This document shows, piece after piece, positions 8,975-17,484 of a stretch of DNA of 64,000 nucleotides. The DNA lies in assembly GCF_003182155.1 (NCBI RefSeq), contig NZ_QGTG01000001.1, positions 1,670,991-1,734,990 on the forward strand, given 5' to 3'. The stretch is from Chitinophaga sp. S165 (GTDB taxonomy: Bacteria; Bacteroidota; Bacteroidia; Chitinophagales; Chitinophagaceae). The position numbers and the translations under genes were made by a program. The notes beneath the pieces are model-generated. The model saw nothing but the letters and a program-made list of their open reading frames with translations. It searched no databases and was not told the DNA's origin. Within the stretch, counting starts at the first letter, position 1. The number at the start of each line of letters is the position of its first letter.

Positions 8975-10239
8975 AAGGAAATGCTTTGTGCGGTTTCGAA
9001 GTCTGTAGGACGGGCAATGACATCACTCCCGATGATACGTTCGTACGCGGCTTGCATATCTGTCGCAACCAGCTCCCAGGTGAACAGCTTATTCACCCTT
9101 CTTATCGCGTTGTTACTCATTTCGCGTAACAATGCAGGCGAGCGAAGTAATGCATTGATCGTACTGGCTAGTGCATCCGGATCTTTAGGAGGTACCAATG
9201 CTCCTGTTTGTCCGTTTGCCACACTGAACTTGATTCCTCCCACATTACTGCCTATCACCGGTGTGCCGCATGCCATCGCTTCCAACGGCGTAATACCGAA
9301 GGGTTCATACCAGGGTGTGGTAATGAAGAGATCAGCCGCAGCATAATAATATTTCAATTCCTGCCTTGACTTTTGTCCGGCGAAATACACCTTGTCCCCT
9401 ACTCCTAACTCGCGGGCCAACTGTTGCAACCGCGTCAGTTCTGCTGCAGTATCTGCATCTCCCCCCACGATGAGCAGCCTTACTTTTGTTCCTCCACACT
9501 TCACTTTAGCTAATGCAGCTATCACATTATCAACGCCTTTCCTGGGTACCATCCGCCCCAGCTGCAACAGGACCCTTTCATCATATGGCAGCCCCAGTAA
9601 TGACCGGGCCATTGACTTGTTCACCGGATACAGCTCTTCGGTATTAACACCACACGGAATGATGACGATCTTTTCCGCAGGTGCATTATAGTAGTTCATA
9701 AGATCTTCTCTGTCCTGCGGGCATTCGGCAATGATCAGGCTTGCTTCCTTCACCGCCTGCTCTTCAATAGCGATGCGTTCTTCCGGGAAGCGGTCATTGC
9801 TGCCCTGATGGATGCGACGGATATGACCTAAGGCATGAAAGGTAACTACGAAAGGTGTTCCCAGTATTGCTTTCAGTTCCATTGCCACCAGTGCTGACAT
9901 AAAAAAATTAGCGTGTATCAGGTCATAAGACAGCTGTTCCTGCACCATGAACCGGATCATATCTGCTTTGAAAGCAGGCATGTATTGCAGCAGTGTTTCC
10001 TTCGGTATATCTTCCGGTGGTCCTGCATTCACGTGAATGATCCTGATACTGTTGCTGAAGGATACTACTTCAGGCAGCTCTTTCTCTTCCCTTCTTGTAA
10101 AGATGTCGATCTGGAATCCTTTCGCGGCCAGTTGCCTGGCTACTTCACCCACATAGACATTCTGTCCGCCCGCATCTGCACCTCCCAGGGCTGCCAACGG
10201 CGAGGCATGTTCACTGATGAAAGCAATCCTTCTTCCCAT
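8971..10239 (-). CDS. Family 4 glycosyltransferase
   Basis: A 422-residue GT-B glycosyltransferase. The N-terminal ASPLAALGGADAGGQNVYVGE is the acceptor-side glycine-rich loop typical of the sucrose-phosphate-synthase-like GT4 branch; HANFFMSALVA and FHALGHIRR follow; the C-terminal donor domain has the retaining EPFGITPLEAMACGTPVIGS motif (EX7E). Predicted soluble. Four-base ATGA overlap with gmhB and a 15-nt gap from the upstream GT gene place it in the heptose operon. Whether it uses a GDP-, UDP- or ADP-linked donor cannot be decided. Confidence 0.9.
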   Translation of the reverse strand: MGRRIAFISEHASPLAALGGADAGGQNVYVGEVARQLAAKGFQIDIFTRREEKELPEVVSFSNSIRIIHVNAGPPEDIPKETLLQYMPAFKADMIRFMVQEQLSYDLIHANFFMSALVAMELKAILGTPFVVTFHALGHIRRIHQGSNDRFPEERIAIEEQAVKEASLIIAECPQDREDLMNYYNAPAEKIVIIPCGVNTEELYPVNKSMARSLLGLPYDERVLLQLGRMVPRKGVDNVIAALAKVKCGGTKVRLLIVGGDADTAAELTRLQQLARELGVGDKVYFAGQKSRQELKYYYAAADLFITTPWYEPFGITPLEAMACGTPVIGSNVGGIKFSVANGQTGALVPPKDPDALASTINALLRSPALLREMSNNAIRRVNKLFTWELVATDMQAAYERIIGSDVIARPTDFETAQSISL

Positions 10240-10254
10240 ATATTTATTTTTAGA

Positions 10255-11295
10255 TCAGATATCACTGGCAATAGCGTTATCGGACTCGATTGCCTGCTTT
10301 CCAAATAGTTGGTCATTATAAATTATCTCATTTATGTTCCCGTTGCATACAGTATTAAAAAGTCTTTCCCAGTCGGCCGTAAAGCGATGTATATTGAACC
10401 GTTTCATTGCGGTAGCCTTCGCTGCTTCTCCCATCTGTGCAGCCAGTTCAGGTTCATTCAGCAAAAGCTTCATCTTCTTAATAAGGTAGTTGACATCAGT
10501 GTGTATGAATCCGCTCTTGCCGTTTTCAATGACCGTTACCAGTTCGGTAGTAGCTAATCCGATAACGGGCATGCCCTGCATCATCGCTTCACATACAGCA
10601 AGCGCGAGGCTCGTATGCCGTACAGGATGGAAATAAAATCTGTACCTGCTTCTGAAGGAAGGCAACTGCGGATGTAATACTTCTCCCAGTCCTTCTTCAC
10701 CGTTACCCATTCCTACGAGATCGACCGGCAGTATATTACGCACCTGCTGATAGATGTCCCAGCCAAGTCCCCTGCCGCGCTGCGGCAAATGATTGATCGT
10801 AACAAGTCCTTTAGCTAATTCTCCGGTGTAAGGAATATCAGGCGTATTTACACCATGTTCAATAACAGTAGCTGGTGTACGGTTATTATCCCACATCAGC
10901 CGGTTATAGTGGGTTACATGCACAAGGCAAATACGGCGGTCGTTTACAACATGTCTTGTCGTAACCGGGTTCTTTGCCGGCGTGTTATGCTCCAGATAAA
11001 TTCGCGGTAACCTGCGTTGCGCGGGTGAGAGCACTTCATACTGATCTACCAGGTAGTCTTTGGTAGACTGATAAAGGATCACATCGAAGTCAAAATCCTT
11101 TACCATCTTCACCGGGATCTCATGCACGTTATCGCCGAACGGGAATGTTTTTCCTTTCCCATAATAACCGGGTGTCCGTTGCTCGTTGACAGGAATATAG
11201 ATGTCATAATTTCCCTGAGACAGGTAATACAGGTAGCTTCCATGGATATGCCAGGTAAATATCTTAAGCCGTGGCTTTTGCTGCGTAGTCGTCAT
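10255..11295 (-). CDS. GT-B glycosyltransferase, group 1 type
   Basis: A 346-residue protein with the GT-B architecture of group 1 glycosyltransferases: an N-terminal domain beginning LKIFTWHIHGSYLYYLSQ, LEHNTPAKNPVTTRH, and a C-terminal domain with HTSLALAVCEAMMQGMPVIGL, corresponding to the nucleotide-sugar EX7E region but weaker than in the neighbouring GT4. HIHG-start homologues in Bacteroidota are commonly annotated simply as glycosyltransferases. It is the first gene of the five-gene minus-strand operon. Role inferred from context: a sugar transfer step in the heptose-containing glycan. Confidence 0.85.
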   Translation of the reverse strand: MTTTQQKPRLKIFTWHIHGSYLYYLSQGNYDIYIPVNEQRTPGYYGKGKTFPFGDNVHEIPVKMVKDFDFDVILYQSTKDYLVDQYEVLSPAQRRLPRIYLEHNTPAKNPVTTRHVVNDRRICLVHVTHYNRLMWDNNRTPATVIEHGVNTPDIPYTGELAKGLVTINHLPQRGRGLGWDIYQQVRNILPVDLVGMGNGEEGLGEVLHPQLPSFRSRYRFYFHPVRHTSLALAVCEAMMQGMPVIGLATTELVTVIENGKSGFIHTDVNYLIKKMKLLLNEPELAAQMGEAAKATAMKRFNIHRFTADWERLFNTVCNGNINEIIYNDQLFGKQAIESDNAIASDI

Positions 11296-11726
11296 TATAT
11301 TTAATTAATAGGATTGACAGTGGTAACAGAATTTGCTTATTGACCCCACAATGTGTCTTTTGCTATTCCTCGACATTCTCTTCTAACTCCAAGATGGTTC
11401 AAAAGCAAGATCAATAAGCAAACCAAACATGGGCTGCCGGAAATAATTGATTTTTAGACAATTATTTCTACTATTGAATATTGGATGTAAGTACTGCACA
11501 GAAGCGCTTACACGGCGGGCGCTGCCGGATTGCAAAGAAAAACTGTTATTATAAACTGGTGCAACAGACGCTGCACCCCAATTGCCCCAAGAGTTCTACA
11601 CTTAATGTAACCTGTTCACGTTTCAAAGAATGTATATATATCCGATGTTTGAGGATAGCCATGGCACGATTTTCCACGCTCCTATATGTTATCTGCAACT
11701 TTTTCTTACCAGTAAATTATCATCTT
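11296..11726. other. Divergent intergenic region with two inverted repeats
   Basis: This 431-bp gap separates the glycan operon (minus) from the alcohol dehydrogenase gene (plus). It contains a perfect 12-bp inverted repeat with distant arms (11332-11343 and 11411-11422) and a perfect 10-bp stem (11440-11449 and 11459-11468). Both lie nearer the glycan operon start and could be regulatory. A plus-strand reading frame from 11481 is continuous with the dehydrogenase but codes for unrelated sequence and is treated as non-coding. Confidence 0.4.
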
Positions 11727-12884
11727 ATGAAGGCAGCCGTATTTCATAAAATCGGGGACATTAGTGTTGACAATGTACAAGACCCTCGCATTGAACATCC
11801 GGAAGATATTATCGTGAAAGTCACGTCCACCGCTATTTGCGGCTCAGACCTCCATATTTACGATGGCTTCTTTCCACAGTTGAAAGACCAGGTAATGGGA
11901 CATGAGTTCATGGGCATTGTAGAAGAAACAGGCCCGGGTGTTTCAAAGATCAAAAGAGGCGACCGCGTAGTAGTACCTTTCCCTATTGCCTGTGGTCATT
12001 GCTTTTTTTGCAATCATGAATTGCCTACTCATTGTGAGAATAGTAATGTAGAACATTATGGTCCGCAGGGAGACATGACTTCAGGTAAAGGTGGTGGTCT
12101 GTTCGGATACACTGATCTCTACGGCGCTTATGCCGGTGGTCAGGCGGAATATGCACGGGTGCCATTTGCGAATTTTGGTCCGCGGGTAGTGCCGGATAAC
12201 CTGACTGACGAGCAGGTGTTATTCCTTACTGACATCTTCCCTACAGGCTGGTCTTCTATTGACTGGGCGCAGCCAAAAGGTGGTGAGACTGTTGTTATCT
12301 TCGGTTCCGGCCCTGTAGGATTAATGGCACAGAAGTCTGCCTGGTTGCAGGGCGCTGGTCGCGTAATTGCTGTAGATCCGCTACCTTATCGTCTTGATAT
12401 GGCGAGGAATGTTAACCGTGTAGAAACGATCAACTCTTCCGAAGTAGATGCTGTGCAAACGATCTACGATCTTACACAGGGTCGTGGCGCAGACATCTGT
12501 GTGGATGCTGTGGGTATGGAAGCGGACAGGAGTTTCTTCGAAAAAGTGAAAGCGGTTGTCAACTTTGAGAAGGGCACACCGAAGGTAATAGAAGATTGCT
12601 TTAAGGCTGTTCGCAGGGGAGGTACTGTAACGATCGTTGGTGTTTACGGTAGCCCTTATGATAACTTCCCTGTGCAGCGGATCTTTGATAAAGGTATTAC
12701 TATTAAGACCGGTCAGGCGCCGGTGCAGAAGTACATTGACCATCTTATATCTTTAGTGTCTTCCGGGAAGGTCACGTTAGATGATATTATCACACATAAA
12801 CTGCCACTCTCGGCGGCCAGTGACGCATATGATATTTTTAAGAAGAAAGAGGACAATTGTGTGAAGGTGATATTACAACCCTGA
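11727..12884 (+). CDS. Zinc-dependent alcohol dehydrogenase (formaldehyde dehydrogenase-like MDR)
   Basis: A 385-residue medium-chain dehydrogenase. Catalytic zinc ligands are in AICGSDLHIYDG and GHEFMGIVEE; the structural zinc lobe is CGHCFFCNHELPTHC; the NAD loop is FGSGPVGLMAQ. The extra insertions around the lobe and the overall length match the glutathione-independent formaldehyde dehydrogenase-like group often annotated as zinc-dependent alcohol dehydrogenase. The ATG at 11727 gives the standard MKAAVFHKIG start; in-frame sequence from 11481 has no homology-like features. Monocistronic, ended by a long hairpin. Actual substrate unknown. Confidence 0.92.
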   Translation: MKAAVFHKIGDISVDNVQDPRIEHPEDIIVKVTSTAICGSDLHIYDGFFPQLKDQVMGHEFMGIVEETGPGVSKIKRGDRVVVPFPIACGHCFFCNHELPTHCENSNVEHYGPQGDMTSGKGGGLFGYTDLYGAYAGGQAEYARVPFANFGPRVVPDNLTDEQVLFLTDIFPTGWSSIDWAQPKGGETVVIFGSGPVGLMAQKSAWLQGAGRVIAVDPLPYRLDMARNVNRVETINSSEVDAVQTIYDLTQGRGADICVDAVGMEADRSFFEKVKAVVNFEKGTPKVIEDCFKAVRRGGTVTIVGVYGSPYDNFPVQRIFDKGITIKTGQAPVQKYIDHLISLVSSGKVTLDDIITHKLPLSAASDAYDIFKKKEDNCVKVILQP

Positions 12885-12900
12885 TCTCTTTCAGGGAACG

Positions 12901-12959
12901 GCTTTAAAGAACAGCGGGTTCAGGATGGATGTCCATCTGAACCCGCTGTTCTTTAAAGC
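12901..12959 (+). terminator. Very long perfect hairpin, probable terminator
   Basis: Arms 12901-12923 and 12937-12959 are perfectly complementary over 23 bp. The 13-nt centre holds a further 5-bp pairing with a 2-nt loop. It begins 16 nt after the dehydrogenase stop. The stem is longer than a typical terminator and the flanking T-run is short, so another role is possible. Confidence 0.6.
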
Positions 12960-13121
12960 ATCAGGTTGAGCTATAACCTTTCGGTCTTTAAGACTATATT
13001 TTTGCTAACAGATCTCCCAGGTACTGCCTACCTCTTTTTCCAAATGATTTATGACACGAATGATCTCTCCCTGAACAGGCATGCTAATTGATTCATTTAC
13101 AGCGAACCAAACTGCAATAAC

Positions 13122-14642
13122 ATGATACAGAGAGATGGCGCACTCACCAGTTTATGGCAAGGGAATACAGCTCCTTATATAGTTTCGAACAGACCCGATA
13201 AAAACATAGTTTATGATGTGATCATTGTTGGAGGTGGTATTACAGGTATCAGCACAGCTTTACTGTTACAGGAGGCAGGCAAACAGTGCCTCGTGCTTGA
13301 AGCCGTTGAGATCGGCTATGGTACCACGGGTGGTACAACTGCACATCTGAACACGTTACTGGACGTTCCTTATTATGTTATTGCAAAGAATTTTGGAGAA
13401 GAAAACGCTGCACATGTAGCGGAGGCGACTGCTGCTGCCATCAGCCTGATAAAAAATAACGTGCAGCGTTTCAACATAGATTGTGGATTTAAAGAGGCAG
13501 ATGCATATCTTTTTGCACAAGATGAAGAACAGGAAAAAGAACTTGAGAAGATCCGTGATACATCGGCAAAGGCTGGGCTGGATATCACCTATATAGACGG
13601 GACACCAGTTCCCGTTCCTTATACAAAGGCTGTGCGCGTTAAAGGACAAGCTAAATTCAGTCCGCTGGAATATGTACATGGTATTGCAAAGGCATTTGAA
13701 GATGCCGGCGGCGTCATTCTGCAAAACTGTAAAGTTATTAATACAAGCAGGGAAAGTACACTGAAGGTAGAGACAAATGCCGGTATTTTCTCTGCTGTTG
13801 ATCTTATTTATGCTACTCATATTCCTCCCGGTATTAATCTGCTACATTTACGTTGTGCTCCTTACAGAAGTTACGCAATGGCTGTTACACTGAAAGACGG
13901 CACTTACCCCGAAGAACTGAGTTATGACATGCATGATCCTTACCATTACTATCGCAGCCAGGTAGTGAAAGGTGAAACATATCTTATCGTCGGCGGTGAG
14001 GATCATAAAACCGGGATGGAAGAGAATACTGAAAAGTGTTTTCAGCGACTGGAAAGCCATATCAGGAAATACTTTCCGGTGAAGGAAGTCGCCTATAAAT
14101 GGTCTTCCCAGTATTTTGAACCCGCAGATGGCTTGCCATACATCGGATATCTTCCTGGTGCAGAAGATCATATCTATGTGGCTTCCGGTTATGGCGGTAA
14201 TGGCATGACCTATAGCTCTGTTGCAGCTTTGCTGCTTAAGCAGATCATCCTACAGGAAAAACCTGCTCTTGAAAAACTTTTTGATCCTAACAGGATAAAA
14301 CCCATCGCAGGATTCACCAACTTCGTCACACACAATACAGATGTTGTTAAAGAGTTTTTCGGTAAACTGTTCTCTGGTGAAGAGATCACCCAGCTGGCGG
14401 AACTAGCCCCTGGTGAAGGAAGACTGGTAGAGTACCACGACCGGAAAATTGCGCTTTATAAAAATGAAGAAGGACGCCTGTATGCGCTCAACCCAAACTG
14501 TGCGCATATGAAGTGTGATGTAAAATGGAACCAGGCTGAAAGATCATGGGATTGTCCCTGCCATGGCGCCCGGTACAATTATGACGGCAAAGTAATGACA
14601 GGTCCGGCGGATAGCGACCTGGAAGGGCTTGCACTGACTTAA
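13122..14642 (+). CDS. FAD-dependent oxidoreductase with C-terminal Rieske [2Fe-2S] domain
   Basis: A 506-residue fusion. Residues about 27-390 are a DAO-type flavoprotein (DVIIVGGGITGISTALLLQEAG at the N-terminus; ASGYGGNGMTYSSVAA near 350-365 as the second FAD contact). Residues about 425-506 form a Rieske domain with cluster ligands in CAHMKC and CPCHG (Cys-x-His ... Cys-x2-His). Such fusions are common in stress-related islands in diverse bacteria, and the flavin presumably passes electrons to or from the iron-sulfur centre; the substrate is not known. It stands alone, 92 nt before the CinA-like gene, with possible shared transcription. Confidence 0.92.
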   Translation: MIQRDGALTSLWQGNTAPYIVSNRPDKNIVYDVIIVGGGITGISTALLLQEAGKQCLVLEAVEIGYGTTGGTTAHLNTLLDVPYYVIAKNFGEENAAHVAEATAAAISLIKNNVQRFNIDCGFKEADAYLFAQDEEQEKELEKIRDTSAKAGLDITYIDGTPVPVPYTKAVRVKGQAKFSPLEYVHGIAKAFEDAGGVILQNCKVINTSRESTLKVETNAGIFSAVDLIYATHIPPGINLLHLRCAPYRSYAMAVTLKDGTYPEELSYDMHDPYHYYRSQVVKGETYLIVGGEDHKTGMEENTEKCFQRLESHIRKYFPVKEVAYKWSSQYFEPADGLPYIGYLPGAEDHIYVASGYGGNGMTYSSVAALLLKQIILQEKPALEKLFDPNRIKPIAGFTNFVTHNTDVVKEFFGKLFSGEEITQLAELAPGEGRLVEYHDRKIALYKNEEGRLYALNPNCAHMKCDVKWNQAERSWDCPCHGARYNYDGKVMTGPADSDLEGLALT

Positions 14643-14733
14643 GGAATGTTCGAGATCATCAGATTGGAGAGTAAAAGTATGACAAGATCATCTGAAAAAT
14701 AAACGAGACGAGTGAAGAAAAAAGAAGTGATAT

Positions 14734-15237
14734 ATGATTGACTACGGTTATGATATCGATACGATAAACAGTATTTCCGACATACTTAAGCACAAATACG
14801 AAACACTGGCTGTAGCAGAAAGTGTAACAGCCGGTCAGCTACAAGTCGCATTTTCTCTTGCAGAAGGCGCCACACAGATCTTCCAGGGCGGCATCACCGC
14901 CTATAACATCGGGCAAAAATCAAGACATCTGCTGATCGATCCTATTCATGCAGGAAATTGTAACTGCGTATCGGAGAAGGTGGCAGATCAGATGGCCGCA
15001 CAGGTGATATCGCTCTTTGCGGCAGACTGGGGCATTGCTATTACAGGATATGCATCTCCTGTTCCCGAACAGAATATCCATGACTTATTTGCTCACTATG
15101 CTATTTATTATAGGGGCAAGTGCGTAAAACATGAACGTATTACATCGCCCAATAATGATGTATTGACTGTAAGGCTGCATTTTACCAATACGGTATTAAA
15201 GAAGTTCTACGAGACCTGCCGACAGATCGGCATCTGA
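14734..15237 (+). CDS. CinA C-terminal domain protein (nicotinamide-nucleotide amidase-like)
   Basis: A 167-residue stand-alone CinA C-terminal domain, the PncC-type fold that deamidates nicotinamide mononucleotide. The signature AVAESVTAGQLQVAFSLAEGATQIFQGGITAYN (in pieces: AESVTAG and GGITAYN) is intact and AITGYASPVPE corresponds to the usual TGxAGP block, here with Ser in place of the usual Gly-Pro. Because that block deviates from canonical PncC, catalytic activity is probable but not certain. Alternative upstream starts are absent. It lies between the FAD-Rieske gene and a small unknown gene on the same strand. Confidence 0.85.
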   Translation: MIDYGYDIDTINSISDILKHKYETLAVAESVTAGQLQVAFSLAEGATQIFQGGITAYNIGQKSRHLLIDPIHAGNCNCVSEKVADQMAAQVISLFAADWGIAITGYASPVPEQNIHDLFAHYAIYYRGKCVKHERITSPNNDVLTVRLHFTNTVLKKFYETCRQIGI

Positions 15238-15284
15238 TGCAGTACGTGGAATAATCTTTGCGGCCTTTCTAAAAAACGTGTCTT

Positions 15285-15509
15285 ATGGAAAGAATGTCAC
15301 TTGAAAAAGAAACCGTACATATTGATTACACCGCAGAAGGTGTTCCTGAATCGGTAAAAAACTTTCGTCCGACGGTATTCAGAGATGGGGACAATTACTG
15401 CGTAATCCTGGGAACTGACAAAGAAACGGGGGTATTCAGTTGTGGTGGATCCATAGAAGAAGCGCTTCAGGAATGGGACCGTGCCTACCAGGATAAAAAG
15501 AGGAAATAA
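15285..15509 (+). CDS. Small hypothetical protein, possibly HicB-like fold
   Basis: A 74-residue soluble protein. The pattern FRDGDNYCVILGTDKETGVFSCGGSIEEALQEW (seen at about residues 31-63) suggests three beta strands and a helix, reminiscent of HicB-type antitoxin folds, but no HicA-like toxin lies next to it, so this is only a structural impression. A second Met at residue 4 is an alternative start. It follows the CinA-like gene by 47 nt on the same strand. Function unknown. Confidence 0.6.
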   Translation: MERMSLEKETVHIDYTAEGVPESVKNFRPTVFRDGDNYCVILGTDKETGVFSCGGSIEEALQEWDRAYQDKKRK

Positions 15510-15552
15510 ATCATCATAACAAAATAATTGAGGCAGCTTATAGTAGTTGCTG

Positions 15553-15957
15553 TTAATCAGATTTTTTTGCATTACCTATCATAGTCACATCTACGAGCTC
15601 AAGTTTTTGCACCATGTTTTGCACGGTTGTTTTGTACTTCGTGAAATGTGGTGTAGTGATATGATAACGATAGGCTACTGAGTCTGCGTAGATTTCCAGG
15701 ATAGTAATATGTGATGGATCTTTTTTGTCGGCAACCGCAACATAACTCAACACACCGGCCTCCAGACGTACCGCTGTTTGCATTTGCTCTTTTAATGCTG
15801 TATTATATGCGTCCAGTTGGGCTGGGTCAACCTGTATTTTGGCGATCCGGACCATTCTATTGTCTGTCTGGGCGTTAGCGGATGGGCAAACCATCAGGCT
15901 AAATATGAAGGCCCACATTAATAACAGGAGGCTGTATCCTTTTTTGTATTTTTTCAT
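15553..15957 (-). CDS. Secreted antibiotic-biosynthesis-monooxygenase (ABM) fold protein
   Basis: A 134-residue protein with a clear signal peptide: Lys-rich start (MKKYKKGYS), hydrophobic core and a PSANAQ cleavage region near residue 29. The mature part, with RIAKIQVDPAQLDAYNTALK, EAGVLSYVAVADKKDPSHITILEIYAD and HITTPHFTKYKTTVQNMV elements, is a ferredoxin-like ABM dimer subunit as in YgiN-type quinol monooxygenases. Exported ABM proteins are frequent in Bacteroidota; substrates are mostly untested. It is convergent with the preceding small gene and stands alone. Confidence 0.85.
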   Translation of the reverse strand: MKKYKKGYSLLLLMWAFIFSLMVCPSANAQTDNRMVRIAKIQVDPAQLDAYNTALKEQMQTAVRLEAGVLSYVAVADKKDPSHITILEIYADSVAYRYHITTPHFTKYKTTVQNMVQKLELVDVTMIGNAKKSD

Positions 15958-16066
15958 TCTGATAAATTTGTCAGATCCTGCTCCCTTGCGGCAAAGCCAG
16001 CATCAGGTAAAGTTGTTATTCTCTGAAACGGCAATATACTGTTTAGTTCAATTTTTTGAAAGTAAA

Positions 16067-16107
16067 AAGCGAAAGCGCCTCATTTTCAAGATGAGATGCT
16101 TCCGCTT
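16067..16107 (-). terminator. Hairpin terminator after the acidic protein gene
   Basis: Imperfect 17-bp stem with arms 16067-16083 and 16091-16107. On the minus strand it is followed by a run of T residues. It lies 25 nt beyond the stop at 16132. Confidence 0.65.
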
Positions 16108-16131
16108 ATTCATTGAAATTATTGAGATTTA

Positions 16132-16695
16132 TCAGGGTGTGCCTTCAGTCATGTTGTCGTTATCGACGCCGCCCCTGCTGTATGTATTATTCTCTTCGTC
16201 TTCCGCTCCGATGTCTTCATTATCGTCGTCCAATTCTGTGCCTGGCACATCGAGATCCGCTCCGGAAGTTTCTTCTCCGAAGCTTCCTTCATTCAGTGGA
16301 TCACCATCTTCATCGGTGCTATCCAAAGACGCTCTTCTTAGTGCATCTGCGTCTTCTTCTCCCGGTGTTACATTGGCGCTTGTTTCCAGGTCCTGTATTT
16401 CCTCATCGGTGACATCCGCATCATCATAGTCATCATCTTCATCGTCATCGTCTATATCATCTTCATCATCCTCATCGTCCAGTATTCCTTTTCCTTCTTC
16501 ATCGTCTGATGAGATGGTTGTATCTGCCAATTCGCCGAGTGGTGGTACGATCACATGTTCCTGCCCCGGGATATCAGATACGTCGGGCAGTGACATTTCT
16601 ATTTCTTCTTGCTGCATTTTCTGTTCATCCTGCGGACTGTCCTGTAGATCCAGGTTTTCGGCACTGCTTTTAACACGTGTGAATGCTTTTTCCAT
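16132..16695 (-). CDS. Acidic low-complexity protein, unknown function
   Basis: A 187-residue protein dominated by Asp and Glu, with an extreme acidic block near residues 64-100 (runs such as DDEDDIDDDDEDDDYDD) and no signal peptide or membrane segment. It is probably disordered in the cytoplasm. The reading frame is confirmed by the strong absence of stops, an ATG with a plausible start, and a following terminator. A 34-residue membrane peptide gene lies 11 nt upstream on the same strand. I do not recognise a family; a similar composition is seen at 1805-2050. Confidence 0.7.
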   Translation of the reverse strand: MEKAFTRVKSSAENLDLQDSPQDEQKMQQEEIEMSLPDVSDIPGQEHVIVPPLGELADTTISSDDEEGKGILDDEDDEDDIDDDDEDDDYDDADVTDEEIQDLETSANVTPGEEDADALRRASLDSTDEDGDPLNEGSFGEETSGADLDVPGTELDDDNEDIGAEDEENNTYSRGGVDNDNMTEGTP

Positions 16696-16706
16696 ATAAA
16701 AGATTT

Positions 16707-16811
16707 TTAGTTTTTATTTCCCTGATCTTTCGTTTTGCTTCCTGCCTGGAATATCAGGTAGGTAACAACGATGATCACTACAAACAATAGCGCAATTGCT
16801 GGAACTAACAT
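16707..16811 (-). CDS. 34-residue single-pass membrane peptide
   Basis: A short frame ATG to TAA encoding 34 residues: a hydrophobic segment (MLVPAIALLFVVIIVVTYLI) followed by a polar, positively charged tail (FQAGSKTKDQGNKN). This is the layout of a small single-span inner-membrane protein with the tail in the cytoplasm. It precedes the acidic protein gene by 11 nt on the same strand, suggesting co-transcription; a cationic tail beside an acidic partner is notable, though an interaction is only a guess. No clear ribosome site is seen. Confidence 0.5.
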   Translation of the reverse strand: MLVPAIALLFVVIIVVTYLIFQAGSKTKDQGNKN

Positions 16812-17106
16812 AAGCTATCGGTTTAGAGGATGTATCACAAATAATCTGCCATGCAGGGAATGAAGCCTGCTAATGGCATAGCGATGCACTTTCATATGGT
16901 AATTAGCCGAAAGGCTGCAAGCGCGGCAAGGAGCCGTGGATGAAATACCCTTTTATGTAATAAATGCGGGGATGTTTATGCACAGGTAGTTACTGACGTG
17001 AACTTTCGGGTAAGGTTCAGTCTGACATTCATGGAATGACTAATGTATAGCTCATTCCTGGGCTGTTAAGATAAGCGCAGTATTAACATGTTGGAATAAC
17101 GGGGTT

Positions 17107-17484
17107 TTATACTTCGGCAAAAAGATACTTTAATTCTTTCACGAGGTCATACACTGAAGCTGGCTTTTGTATGCAGCGAAAGGCGCCTTTGATCATCGCT
17201 TCCCGTTGCATATCAAAATTAATGCAGGTGGAATACATGATCACAGGAATGTGCTGCAGTTCTTTCTTCTTTTTGATCTCTGTGAGGCACATCAGTCCAT
17301 CAGCACCAGGCATATTGTAATCCAGCAAAATGAGATCAGGTTTTGTAATTCTTAAAACGCCATAGGCCTTTTCGGCTCCTTCCGCCCAGTCACATGTGCT
17401 GTCACTACCGGCCATTTCTACTGCCTCATTAAGAATACTAATTTCATCGGCGTCGTCATCGATCAGAAGTATGGACTTTATCAT
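17107..17484 (-). CDS. Stand-alone response regulator receiver domain
   Basis: A 125-residue single-domain receiver (CheY-like). Acidic pocket DDD in LLIDDDADE, phospho-acceptor Asp in LILLDYNMPGADG, the switch Ser/Thr in VIMYSTC and the conserved Lys in CIQKPAS are all present. There is no output domain, so it probably relays phosphate or binds a partner. The ATG at 17484 is preferred; an upstream in-frame ATG at 17511 adds 9 residues not typical of the family. No histidine kinase is adjacent. Confidence 0.9.
   Translation of the reverse strand: MIKSILLIDDDADEISILNEAVEMAGSDSTCDWAEGAEKAYGVLRITKPDLILLDYNMPGADGLMCLTEIKKKKELQHIPVIMYSTCINFDMQREAMIKGAFRCIQKPASVYDLVKELKYLFAEV

Noticed and set aside
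11481..11726. In-frame 82-codon extension of the zinc alcohol dehydrogenase
   Set aside because: The family N-terminus begins at the ATG at 11727, and the extension has a Cys/Arg-rich random composition and sits in a promoter-like gap.
12985..13107. Minus-strand short frame reading MPVQGEIIRVINHLEKEVG
   Set aside because: Only 25 codons, cut by a stop; a plausible continuation needs a frameshift. It could be a remnant, but there is too little to call a gene.
16915..16960. Small structured RNA near AGCCGAAAGGCT
   Set aside because: Only a 4-bp stem with a GAAA loop is convincing; the 16812-17106 gap shows no further conserved structure.
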